Below are positions 17,269 to 24,678 of a stretch of DNA of 44,288 nucleotides, piece after piece. The stretch comes from Spirochaetales bacterium Spiro_07 (lineage in GTDB: Bacteria > Spirochaetota > Spirochaetia > Treponematales > Treponemataceae): positions 1-44,288 of the forward strand of contig LVBI01000015.1 of NCBI GenBank assembly GCA_001603145.1, written 5' to 3'. Positions within the stretch are counted from its first letter, which is position 1; each line of letters opens with the position of its first letter. The position numbers and the translations under genes are program-made. The notes under the pieces were generated by a model. That model did no database searches. It saw nothing but the letters and a program-made list of their open reading frames with translations, and was not told where the DNA came from.

Positions 17269-18565
17269 AGTTTGTCTCCGCAATTTTTTTAATTTCGTTT
17301 ATTGTCTGAAAAAGCGGCAGCCTTGAAGGACACGCCATGTTGCAAAGTCTGCATTCGCTGCAAAGCAAAGTCATCTTGATTTCGTCTGGCGTAAGGTGCG
17401 ATTTTTTCATGTACTGCATGTAAAGCTTGTCCGGCTGCAAATCTGCCTTGCAAATCTTGCGGCAGTTTCCGCAGTGTATGCACGGCGAAGTCGGAATATA
17501 GTCGATAAGCCTTTTGGGCAGCACAGTTATAGATTTTGTATATTTCGTTACCGGCGTGTCAAAATTGCTTATCGCCGAACCGTAGATTCTGCCGTTTATG
17601 AGAATCTTGCTCGGCTGCGAACAGAAGCCGCCGCATTCGGCAAGAAGGTTCTTTATTGGCGTTCCGATGCGCACTTTGAAGAGCTTGCTTTCTGTCATTG
17701 CTTCGCCGCCAACTGAAACAAAGCGTGTCATTGAAGGCTGGTTCAAGACAATGGCTTCATAAACTGAAAGAGCTGTCATGCTGTCTATAAACAAATCTTT
17801 GCGGCTAACTGAAATCTCGTCAGGCGATTTTGCCGAGCGGCGCACAAGCCGCAGCACATCAAAAGTGCCTCCGCAAGGATATTTTGAAACATCAACCGGA
17901 ATAAAATGAAGCGGTACTGTATTGAACAGAATGTTCATCGCGTCTGTGTCTTCTTTTGGCGTAGATGCTTTGTCAAAAAGGCAATAAACCGCGCTCGGCT
18001 CTACAATGTGAGATAGAATCGACATTGCTTCAAGAATCTGCGGCATGTAATTCTTTGCTATAAAAGAATCTGCACAGTTCGTCGGGTCAAGGTCATAAAG
18101 ACGCAGGAATATCGACCTGTTTTCTTGCCGAAGCTTCTGCTGCATAAGCTCTACCGCGAGCGGCTTTGGCTTATAAAAAGTGTTGATCACGCCCTTCTCG
18201 CCTATGCTTCTTATGAGCTGGTCTGCAAACATAAAGTCCCACTGCTGCTTCTTTTTGGGCCGCCCCAAGAATGAAAAAGAGCCTTCAGTTTTTATGGTGA
18301 GGCACGGGCCGGTCTTGCCGTTCGGCAAAGAAATAACTGAAAATTTTTCGACCTTGCCCGGCACTGGCGAATGTATCTGGCAGAGGCTTCTTGAATCGCG
18401 GGCGATAAGCTGCCCTTCTTCGACATGCTCTCCGGCATAAACTAAAGGTTCAGTTTTTGTGCTTTCGTCTTGCCACAATGCAACAAGCACCTCGTGCGGA
18501 ACATAAGCATTCGTGCAAGTGTTGAATGCGGCTGATGATTCAGTCAATTTTTTTGTAGAAATCAT
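17258..18565 (-). CDS. rnfC: RnfC-like subunit with two [4Fe-4S] motifs but no standard FMN/NADH motif
   Basis: A 435-residue cytoplasmic protein. The N-terminal barrel-sandwich part is recognisable (VYAGEHVEEGQLIA, IHSPVPGKVEKF), and so is the C-terminal ferredoxin part, CIHCGNCRKIC and CSECRLCNMACPSRLPL. Between them, RnfC normally has GLGGAGFPT and NGAECEPY for FMN and NADH; here the same places read KGVINTFYK and YDLDPTNCADSF. NADH oxidation by this subunit is therefore doubtful. The ATG at 18565 has AAAGG 6 bp before it; the TTG 6 bp upstream is less likely. It is the first rnf gene, 9 bp after the preceding membrane-protein gene. Confidence 0.85.
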   Translation of the reverse strand: MISTKKLTESSAAFNTCTNAYVPHEVLVALWQDESTKTEPLVYAGEHVEEGQLIARDSRSLCQIHSPVPGKVEKFSVISLPNGKTGPCLTIKTEGSFSFLGRPKKKQQWDFMFADQLIRSIGEKGVINTFYKPKPLAVELMQQKLRQENRSIFLRLYDLDPTNCADSFIAKNYMPQILEAMSILSHIVEPSAVYCLFDKASTPKEDTDAMNILFNTVPLHFIPVDVSKYPCGGTFDVLRLVRRSAKSPDEISVSRKDLFIDSMTALSVYEAIVLNQPSMTRFVSVGGEAMTESKLFKVRIGTPIKNLLAECGGFCSQPSKILINGRIYGSAISNFDTPVTKYTKSITVLPKRLIDYIPTSPCIHCGNCRKICKADLQPDKLYMQYMKKSHLTPDEIKMTLLCSECRLCNMACPSRLPLFQTINEIKKIAETNYED

Positions 18566-18574
18566 GGGCAACCT

Positions 18575-19903
18575 TTATCTAAACTGTTTATAAGCAACTG
18601 TCACAAAATGTTTTTGCGAAAAAAGCATTTTCTCAACCGAAGGCTCCGGGCTTGAATCAATTTTTGCAAGAACAGAAGCAAAATAAGATTCATCAAAAGT
18701 ATACAAGATTTTGCGTTCTGTTGAAACCCGTCCGCTGTCTTCGTCATATTCATATACCGGCATAGAAACTTCTGAACCGCTGTAGGCCGGCGGAAATTTT
18801 GCGTTAAGCGAAACATACGGAAGCACGTCAGTCTTCCAGCTAAGATTAACAAAATCAGCCAAATCTGGCAATGCGCGCGCAGGCGATTCTGATGTTACAA
18901 GATTTTCGTATGAAGCGTATGAAAAGCCGGCGTTCTTGCTGTATTCGTGCGGCACAGGCAGAGAAAGCCCTGCAAGCCCGCCCGAAGAAAAGAAGCGGTC
19001 TTTGGCGATGAACGAAAGAGCCAGAATGCCTGCCATTAAAGCCGAAAGCGCCGTAAGTTCAAGCTTTGATTTTAGCGAAAACGAAACAGTTTGCGCTGAG
19101 TTAATAAGAATAAAGCCTGTCTGCTTCTTGTTTTTATCCCAAAAATAGAAAAAACAGAATGCGCACGCTGAAGCGAAAAACGCGAAAAGCCCCAAAAAGA
19201 TTATGCGGAAATCCTTGGTGAACGGTACTGTTAGAATGAGCGCAGAAAGCATCGCAAGTATAAGCACAACCGTAACAAGGTCGCTGATTAAGAAATTGAC
19301 CCAGCCCGGCCGCTGCCAATAATACTGAATTGAATAAGCCACAATTGGAAAAACTGATGCGCATAATGCTGCGGCAAATTCAGCTGAACCGCAGCAAAAA
19401 ACAAGGAACGGCAGCTGCAGAAAAAGATAAAGCAATTTGCGCTTGCTCAAAACAAAAAAGATAACAGAAATGCTGAACGGAAAAATCAAGATGAGCACCG
19501 CAAAAAACGAGATGCGCTCAACGCGCCATGTTGAGCCGTTCTTTTTGATTATCTGCTTGAGGCTTGTGCTTAAATTCCGTGATTCTTTCAGATAATAAAG
19601 GTTGTGCTGCTGCGTTTCGTCATAGAAATATTTTTTGATTGTGTCTTTATACTTGATTGCAAAGCTTGTAACAGGCGTAAGCTCGTTTTTGGGGCACAAA
19701 GACTTAGAAGAAATGCTCAAAGTATCGATTATGCCTTGTGATTCAAGCTCTTTTAAGACTGCTTTTTCTGAAACTGATGACGGCACGGCAAGAATTCTGT
19801 AGCCTTCCCATGTGGAAGCCACGAACTGAATGCGGAAGACTATGAGCAACGCCGTGAAGCAGATGTAGAGAGCCGGCAGAATGCAGCAGAAAACTTTCTT
19901 CAT
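18575..19903 (-). CDS. Large membrane protein of the rnf operon, function unknown
   Basis: A 442-residue protein with a signal-anchor at the N-terminus, a periplasmic part to about residue 125, six or seven membrane helices (about 130-300) and a C-terminal soluble part of about 130 residues. The last part is rich in Ser, Tyr and Pro. I do not recognise the family. It lies 9 bp before rnfC and 19 bp after the PAP2-like gene, so it should be made together with the Rnf subunits. It could be an assembly or accessory factor; that is inference from position only. Confidence 0.7.
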   Translation of the reverse strand: MKKVFCCILPALYICFTALLIVFRIQFVASTWEGYRILAVPSSVSEKAVLKELESQGIIDTLSISSKSLCPKNELTPVTSFAIKYKDTIKKYFYDETQQHNLYYLKESRNLSTSLKQIIKKNGSTWRVERISFFAVLILIFPFSISVIFFVLSKRKLLYLFLQLPFLVFCCGSAEFAAALCASVFPIVAYSIQYYWQRPGWVNFLISDLVTVVLILAMLSALILTVPFTKDFRIIFLGLFAFFASACAFCFFYFWDKNKKQTGFILINSAQTVSFSLKSKLELTALSALMAGILALSFIAKDRFFSSGGLAGLSLPVPHEYSKNAGFSYASYENLVTSESPARALPDLADFVNLSWKTDVLPYVSLNAKFPPAYSGSEVSMPVYEYDEDSGRVSTERKILYTFDESYFASVLAKIDSSPEPSVEKMLFSQKHFVTVAYKQFR

Positions 19904-19922
19904 AAACTGATGAACTTTAACT

Positions 19923-20405
19923 TTATAAGATAGAAAATGCCGTGCCGATAAACACGCCTAAAAGACAGCCAACAAGGACTTCGAGCGGCTTATGGCCCTG
20001 CACTTCTTTTACCGGGTTGAAAGAAGGAATAATCTCTTTTCCTTGCAGTTCAGCTCCTATTTTATTGATTACTTTAGCCTGAATGCCGCTTGAGCGTCTT
20101 ACGCCCACTGCATCTCTTACAGTGACGAGCGCGAAGCAGCATGCAAGGATGAATACGTCTGAATTGATGCCCGAATGGTAGCCTATTGATGTGGCCAGCG
20201 CCGAAACAAGCGAAGAATGCGACGACGGCATGCCGCCTGTCTTGAAGAACAGAAGCGAGATAAGCTCTGAAAGCGAATGTACACGCCCAGAAATGAGCCT
20301 AATAAGCGTCTTTATAAACTGAGCCGAAAGCCAGCTGAATATAGCCGATAAAAATATCGGGTTCGTGATAAACATTTGAAGCTGAAATTTTGCAGACATT
20401 CCCAT
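19923..20405 (-). CDS. Divergent PAP2 family membrane protein (DUF212/YuiD-like)
   Basis: A 160-residue membrane protein with the family core KTGGMPSSHSSLVSAL (about 55-70) and DAVGVRRSSGIQAKVIN (about 98-114), followed by GHKPLEVLVGCLLGV. The histidine-containing SSHS and VRR segments match acid phosphatase/VanZ-like PAP2 relatives. Activity of this subgroup on a lipid phosphate is assumed, not shown. A second ATG lies 6 bp inside. It is the first gene of the operon that contains rnf. Confidence 0.85.
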   Translation of the reverse strand: MGMSAKFQLQMFITNPIFLSAIFSWLSAQFIKTLIRLISGRVHSLSELISLLFFKTGGMPSSHSSLVSALATSIGYHSGINSDVFILACCFALVTVRDAVGVRRSSGIQAKVINKIGAELQGKEIIPSFNPVKEVQGHKPLEVLVGCLLGVFIGTAFSIL

Positions 20406-20415
20406 ATATAAATCT

Positions 20416-20443
20416 ATTTTGCCTCTTAGCCAAATTTTGTCAA
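20416..20443 (-). promoter_or_regulatory. Candidate promoter of the PAP2-rnf-GH57 operon
   Basis: TTGACA (20443-20438), a 16-bp spacer, then CAAAAT (20421-20416), 10 bp before the ATG. The only Shine-Dalgarno-like sequence, AAGAGG, lies inside the promoter spacer and so would not be in the message. Confidence 0.5.
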
Positions 20444-20471
20444 GTAGTTTTTGTTTTTTATTCGTGCCGAG

Positions 20472-20577
20472 GGTTTAATACCCCGCCCCTCTGGGGCGAA
20501 ATAAAGGGTATTAAACCTGAGTGCAATTCCTTAACAGAACGAACGATACCCCGCACGCTCTGCGTCGGGGTTCGTTC
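20472..20577. repeat. Two adjacent nested palindromes in the 360-bp gap between the rnf operon and the RluA gene
   Basis: First palindrome: GGTTTAATACCC (20472-20483) pairs with GGGTATTAAACC (20506-20517) and encloses CGCCCC-TCT-GGGGCG (20484-20498). Second: GAACGAA (20537-20543) and TTCGTTC (20571-20577) enclose CCCCG/CGGGG and ACGC-TCT-GCGT. Both end in a TCT loop. No T-run follows on either strand, and the genes on both sides diverge, so they are not simple terminators. The rest of the gap (20578-20765) shows no gene I can support. Confidence 0.7.
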
Positions 20578-20765
20578 ATTATTAACAAGGGAAAATCTTA
20601 AAGGAATGTGCATTTATTCTTGGCGGAAATCCGCGTAATCGTGTCTGTCGGACTGCTCGACGGTATGATTTTCTCGTCGTTATTGTACCCAATGCTTGCT
20701 GAAGCAAATTTTGAAGCTTTCATGCGCTACTACCGTAACTGGGCTTTTTTTGATAGACTTGATAT

Positions 20766-21815
20766 ATGGAGTTCATTCAGATTAAAGCTGGAAATGATGA
20801 TGCCGGGCGGCGCATTGACCGCGTTTTGCGTAAACTGCTGCCGGGCGTTGCTCTGGGCGAAATATACAAGCATCTGCGCAAGGGCACAATCAAGGTCAAC
20901 GCAAAAAAAGCTGCGCAAGATTACCGCATGAATGAAGGCGACGTGCTTTTTTTGGCTTCTTTTCTTGAAGCTGAAATGCAAAATTGCGGTGCGGTGCAGC
21001 TTTCAGCGCAAGCAGACGATGCAGCCTTTGCCCCGAATTCAGCTGATACAGCGCGCCCGGCTGGTGTCGCAAAGCAGAATCACGGCTTTAAGCTTGAAAC
21101 GCTCTTTCAGAATGAGCATATACGCGCCGTAAACAAGCCTTTCGGCGTTGCGGTGCATAAATCAAACTCAAAAGAGATTTCGCTTGCAGAAATTGTAGCT
21201 GCCGAATACCGTGCGCTTAATCAGAATGAATCGCTTTCTTTTACGGCTGGGCCGCTTCACCGCCTTGACAAAAATACTAGCGGAATCATCGTGTTTTCGC
21301 AAAGCCTTAAAGGTGCGCAATGGTTTTCAGAGAACCTGCCTAGCTTCAAAAAGGAATATCTTGGCATTGTGCAGGGCGAGATTAATGAGCCGCAATATTG
21401 GGTTGATTTTATAGATGACGCGCCGAAAGAAGGTGGCACAGCTTATAAGACTGTGCGCATTTCGTCTTCCGGCAAAGAAGCCAGAACGCACTGCTTTCCG
21501 CTTTCACGCGGTTCTTATAAAGGCACACCTGTCATGCTGTGCCGCTTCTGCATCGAAACCGGGCGCAAACACCAGATTCGGGCGCAGAGCGCGTTTCACG
21601 GTTTTCCCTTGCTCGGCGACTCTGCATATAATGCTGATTTCCGCAAAGGTACGGCGCAGCCTGATCGGTTTTATCTTCATGCGTTCAAGCTTAGCGTGCC
21701 GCCTAACCCTATAGGTATGCCCCAAACAATAGAAGCCCCGTTGCCAGAAGATTTCAGTCTCTTCCTTTCAGAAGAGTGTCATTTTTCCGCTCACTTGAAA
21801 ATTAGTTGCGAATAA
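20766..21815 (+). CDS. RluA-family 23S rRNA pseudouridine synthase
   Basis: A 349-residue enzyme with an N-terminal S4-like RNA-binding domain (RRIDRVLRKLLPG, LRKGTIKVNAKKA, about 14-62) and the RluA catalytic domain. The motif HRLDKNTSG (165-173) carries the catalytic Asp168, and the late ETGRKHQIRAQSAFHGFPL segment fits RluC/RluD. Between the two domains there is a low-complexity insert rich in Ala (about 74-104). Which uridines it modifies cannot be told from sequence. The stop codon overlaps a small palindrome. Confidence 0.9.
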   Translation: MEFIQIKAGNDDAGRRIDRVLRKLLPGVALGEIYKHLRKGTIKVNAKKAAQDYRMNEGDVLFLASFLEAEMQNCGAVQLSAQADDAAFAPNSADTARPAGVAKQNHGFKLETLFQNEHIRAVNKPFGVAVHKSNSKEISLAEIVAAEYRALNQNESLSFTAGPLHRLDKNTSGIIVFSQSLKGAQWFSENLPSFKKEYLGIVQGEINEPQYWVDFIDDAPKEGGTAYKTVRISSSGKEARTHCFPLSRGSYKGTPVMLCRFCIETGRKHQIRAQSAFHGFPLLGDSAYNADFRKGTAQPDRFYLHAFKLSVPPNPIGMPQTIEAPLPEDFSLFLSEECHFSAHLKISCE

Positions 21816-22027
21816 TGATGTGTCATTCTTTTCGCAGCAGTTCAATCTACAACTGAAGTTCAATCGGCGAAAAGTGCCGCTTTCGCTAACGCAAAACCGG
21901 CATCATTTGCGAGATAAGCCTATTCACTATTGATAAAGCTTATGTACAATCTTTCAAGTTTTGCGTCAGCAAAACTTGCTGGGTTTGCCGAATAGACTTT
22001 TGATTAAAATATTCTTAATGCAAACCC
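21806..22027. repeat. Palindrome-rich intergenic region with a second copy of the CAAGTTTTGC stem
   Basis: CAAGTTTTGC (21955-21964) and GCAAAACTTG (21969-21978) form a perfect 10-bp stem with a GTCA loop, matching 11102-11127. GGGTTTGC (21981-21988) pairs at a distance with GCAAACCC (22020-22027). At 21806-21836, TGCGAA/TTCGCA enclose an ATGA/TCAT stem overlapping the RluA stop. AATCTACAACT near 21845 recalls AATCTACAGCT in the 11051-11127 block. No ORF is supported here. Confidence 0.65.
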
Positions 22028-22034
22028 AAAAGGC

Positions 22035-22064
22035 TTGCCGTAATTAGCAATTAGCTTGTATTAT
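22035..22064 (+). promoter_or_regulatory. Promoter giving a probable leaderless message for the P-loop/Asp23-like gene
   Basis: TTGCCG (22035-22040), an 18-bp spacer, then TATTAT (22059-22064), 6 bp before the ATG at 22071. No Shine-Dalgarno sequence precedes the ATG. Confidence 0.55.
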
Positions 22065-22070
22065 ATAGAC

Positions 22071-22988
22071 ATGAAAAAACTTAAAGACTTTTACTGGCTG
22101 ATTAAAGGCATCACTGTTTATGCGCTTGTCGGCGAAAGCGGCACCGGTAAAAGTTTCCGTGCAAAACTATTGACTCAAAAATATGGCATAGAGCTTCTTA
22201 TAGATGACGGTCTTTTGATTCGCGACGACAAGATTCTTGCCGGTCATTCTGCAAAAAGAGAAAAGACTTTTCTTGGCGCTGTAAAGGTTGCAGTCTTTGA
22301 CGACAAAGAACACCGAGACGAAGTTGCCCGTGTGCTTCAGCGCATCAAATTCAAGAAGATTCTCATTTTAGGCACATCTGAAAAAATGGTAATCAAGATT
22401 GCCACAAGGCTTCAGCTGCCGCCGCCAACAAAGATTATTCACATAGAGGAACTTGCAACAAAAGAAGAGATTGAGCAGGCAAAGCGCTCAAGAACAGTTG
22501 AAGGCAAGCATGTAATTCCAGTTCCTTCAATTGAAGTCAAGCGCAATTATCCTAAGATTTTCTACGATAAAATCCGCATGGTGCTTAAAGGCAACAAATC
22601 TCCTCTTGGTGTAAAAAGCAGCAAGGTTTACGAAAAATCTGTCGTGCGCCCTGAATTCTCTAAGAAAGGCTGCATTCAGATTTCAGAGTCTGCGCTTGCC
22701 GAAATGTGCCAGAACTGCATAAGTGAATTCAACCCCGACATTGTGGTTAAAAAGCTTACGATTAAGACAGACTTGCAATGCTACCGCTTTATCATTCTGA
22801 TTGATGTGCCGTTCGGTACGCAGCTTTCTGGTCAGATGCATAAGCTTCAGCAATATATAATCGAAAATATCGAGCGGTTCACTGGAATTCTTCTGGAAGA
22901 AGTCAGCATCATTATAGATAAGATTACGCAGCCTGTGCATAATGATGACGAAAAGCTAAAAGAGGTTCGGCATGAAAAGAAACGTTAA
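22071..22988 (+). CDS. P-loop nucleotide-binding protein with C-terminal Asp23/Gls24-like domain
   Basis: A 305-residue protein. The N-terminal domain has a P-loop GESGTGKS (21-28), LIDDGLLIRDDKILAG, SAKREKTFLGAVK and KKILILGTSEKMV, a pattern shared with uncharacterised proteins of Clostridia and Thermotogae. The C-terminal third (GCIQISESALAEMCQNC, LSGQMHKLQQYIIENIERFTGILLEE, VSIIIDKI) looks like an Asp23/Gls24 envelope-stress domain. I start at the ATG at 22071; the TTG at 22056 lies within the promoter. It overlaps the following TPR gene by 17 bp. Function unknown; nucleotide binding is likely. Confidence 0.75.
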   Translation: MKKLKDFYWLIKGITVYALVGESGTGKSFRAKLLTQKYGIELLIDDGLLIRDDKILAGHSAKREKTFLGAVKVAVFDDKEHRDEVARVLQRIKFKKILILGTSEKMVIKIATRLQLPPPTKIIHIEELATKEEIEQAKRSRTVEGKHVIPVPSIEVKRNYPKIFYDKIRMVLKGNKSPLGVKSSKVYEKSVVRPEFSKKGCIQISESALAEMCQNCISEFNPDIVVKKLTIKTDLQCYRFIILIDVPFGTQLSGQMHKLQQYIIENIERFTGILLEEVSIIIDKITQPVHNDDEKLKEVRHEKKR

Positions 22989-24093
22989 GCTTTTATGCTT
23001 GCTTTTGCTGTTGCTGCCCTGCTATATGTTCGGGCAGGCTGGTCTTTACGAGATAAAATACAACGGCTCCGGTAGCGGAACATCAGAATTTTTCAAGATT
23101 CTTGATTCTTGCTACGTGCGCTTCAACAACGTTTTTCATTTTGACGAAGACGGCCCCGGTTTTAAGTATCCTGTAAGCCTTTTTACGGACGTTGACGCAT
23201 ATAAAGCTTATGTTGCCGAAAAGACCGGCACTGTTGAACCGAAATCTGAAACAGTGTTCTTGCGTTATTCTGCAATTTCCCGCTCTGAAGTTGCGGCGGT
23301 AGTTTCGCCTGAAAACAAGAACACATTCATAAGACAACTTTTTATTCAGTATATTTACAGCTTTATCGCTGCGCCGCCGGCCTGGCTTGTCAACGGTTTT
23401 TCGCTTTATTTTGAGCAGTACCCTGATTTATACGAAAGCCCGTGGCTTGAGCCAGCAAAGTCGCTTTATCTGAATGAAAACAAGCGAATTCCGGTTAAGC
23501 TCATGCTTGAAGCCACAAAAGACACATACACTTCTGACGTTTTTCTGCCGCAGTCTTGGCTTTTTGTTTCTTTCTTAGTTGAAGGGCCTTACAGCAGAAA
23601 TTCGCGCTTCTTGTATGACAGCCTTCAGATTGCAGTTAACGAAGCTTATAACGATGATGATCCGTTCATCACATATTACGAAAAATGGATTGACGACGAG
23701 CAGTTCCAAAAAGACTATGATTCTTTCGTGCGCAACCTTCATTCTGTAAAAGAAGACCTTTCTGCCGGAATTAACGCTTATAGCGAAAAGCGAATTCAAG
23801 ATGCGGTTGTGCTCTTCAAACGTGTGCTCGATGTGCAGCTTGAAAACTACACTGCCGCCTATTATCTTGCTTTGTGTGCCTACAGTCAGAAAAACTATAA
23901 AGAAGCAGATTCTTGGTATAAGAAAGCGATGCATTACGGCGCAGACCCAGCCCTTGTAAACTGGGGGCTTGGCGCATGTGCCTACGCAGACAAGCGCTAC
24001 GAAGAAGGCAAAGTCTATCTGCTTAAGGCCAAGCAGCTTGACGAAGCTTCTTACGGCAAAAAAGTAGATGATCTTATAATGCAGATGCCTTAA
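22972..24093 (+). CDS. Secreted TPR protein with a degenerate peptidase-MA-like region
   Basis: A 373-residue protein with a signal peptide (cleaved near FGQAG, about residue 22). Residues 30-200 have the layout of a gluzincin/peptidase-MA domain: TFIRQLFIQYIYSFIA, then PPAWLVNGFSLYFEQY, where active members have HExxH followed by PxWLxEGLAEY. The metal-binding residues are missing here, so it is probably a non-catalytic relative. From about residue 270 there are three TPR-like repeats (GINAYSEKRIQDAVVLFKR, YYLALCAYSQKNYKEADSW, GLGACAYADKRYEEGKVYL). It overlaps the preceding gene by 17 bp, so the two are co-expressed. A scaffold role in the periplasm is an inference. Confidence 0.75.
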   Translation: MKRNVKLLCLLLLLLPCYMFGQAGLYEIKYNGSGSGTSEFFKILDSCYVRFNNVFHFDEDGPGFKYPVSLFTDVDAYKAYVAEKTGTVEPKSETVFLRYSAISRSEVAAVVSPENKNTFIRQLFIQYIYSFIAAPPAWLVNGFSLYFEQYPDLYESPWLEPAKSLYLNENKRIPVKLMLEATKDTYTSDVFLPQSWLFVSFLVEGPYSRNSRFLYDSLQIAVNEAYNDDDPFITYYEKWIDDEQFQKDYDSFVRNLHSVKEDLSAGINAYSEKRIQDAVVLFKRVLDVQLENYTAAYYLALCAYSQKNYKEADSWYKKAMHYGADPALVNWGLGACAYADKRYEEGKVYLLKAKQLDEASYGKKVDDLIMQMP

Positions 24094-24122
24094 AACTTTT
24101 TAAAACAAGGCTGTTGAAGAAA

Positions 24123-24662
24123 ATGCAGAAGAGATTTTTTATTTTATATGCTCTGTTTACTTTATGCGTGATTGTTGCAAGCGTGCTTTTAGTGGGGCAT
24201 TATGTCCATCTCAATTATGATTATATCGTAAATCCAGAAAGTTCTCCTGGTTATAGTTGTGGTACTCCTTTTGGCAATGGCTATGATGTATGGAATGTTC
24301 AGGGGATTCTTTTGCCGACTGATTTGCTTGCAATCTTGCTTCTGTTCAACATGCTCGGCGTTGCCATGCACTTTTGTACTTCGCGGTGGGGACATATTAT
24401 GTTTCTGCTTGCTTCTGCCGTTGCTATTCTTGCTGTTGCTATAGCTGTATTGCAGGGTATTGAAATTGAATTCTTAAATCCTGTGTTATATGTGTTACTT
24501 CCTTTCGTGGAGTTGCTTTTGATTCCGGCAGGCATAGTATGTGCGATATTCTTTTTTGTGTGGAAAAAAACGCTCATTGCAGGACATGTAGTATTGCTTA
24601 CACTAAGTATGATGGCTTCTTGTTCAATGGGGTTCTTCTGGTTTTATTTGTACTTTGATTAA
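24123..24662 (+). CDS. Small integral membrane protein, function unknown
   Basis: About 179 residues with four hydrophobic segments (roughly residues 6-27, 60-85, 92-110 and 118-145) plus a final one, and a short loop, NPESSPGYSCGTPFGNGYDV. I do not recognise it. The start is uncertain: ATG at 24123 or TTG at 24114, with AAGG at 24107-24110. It lies 29 bp after the TPR gene on the same strand and converges on pcnB. Confidence 0.6.
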   Translation: MQKRFFILYALFTLCVIVASVLLVGHYVHLNYDYIVNPESSPGYSCGTPFGNGYDVWNVQGILLPTDLLAILLLFNMLGVAMHFCTSRWGHIMFLLASAVAILAVAIAVLQGIEIEFLNPVLYVLLPFVELLLIPAGIVCAIFFFVWKKTLIAGHVVLLTLSMMASCSMGFFWFYLYFD

Positions 24663-24678
24663 GCTGTTGCTAAACAAC

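Noticed and set aside
13863..18565. Pseudogene status for the rnf genes
   Set aside because: All frames are open, starts and stops overlap neatly and the folds are recognisable, so the altered motifs look like divergence of functional genes, not decay.
20608..20931. Plus-strand ORF upstream of and overlapping the RluA gene
   Set aside because: It overlaps the S4-like domain in another frame and lacks a ribosome binding site or family resemblance.
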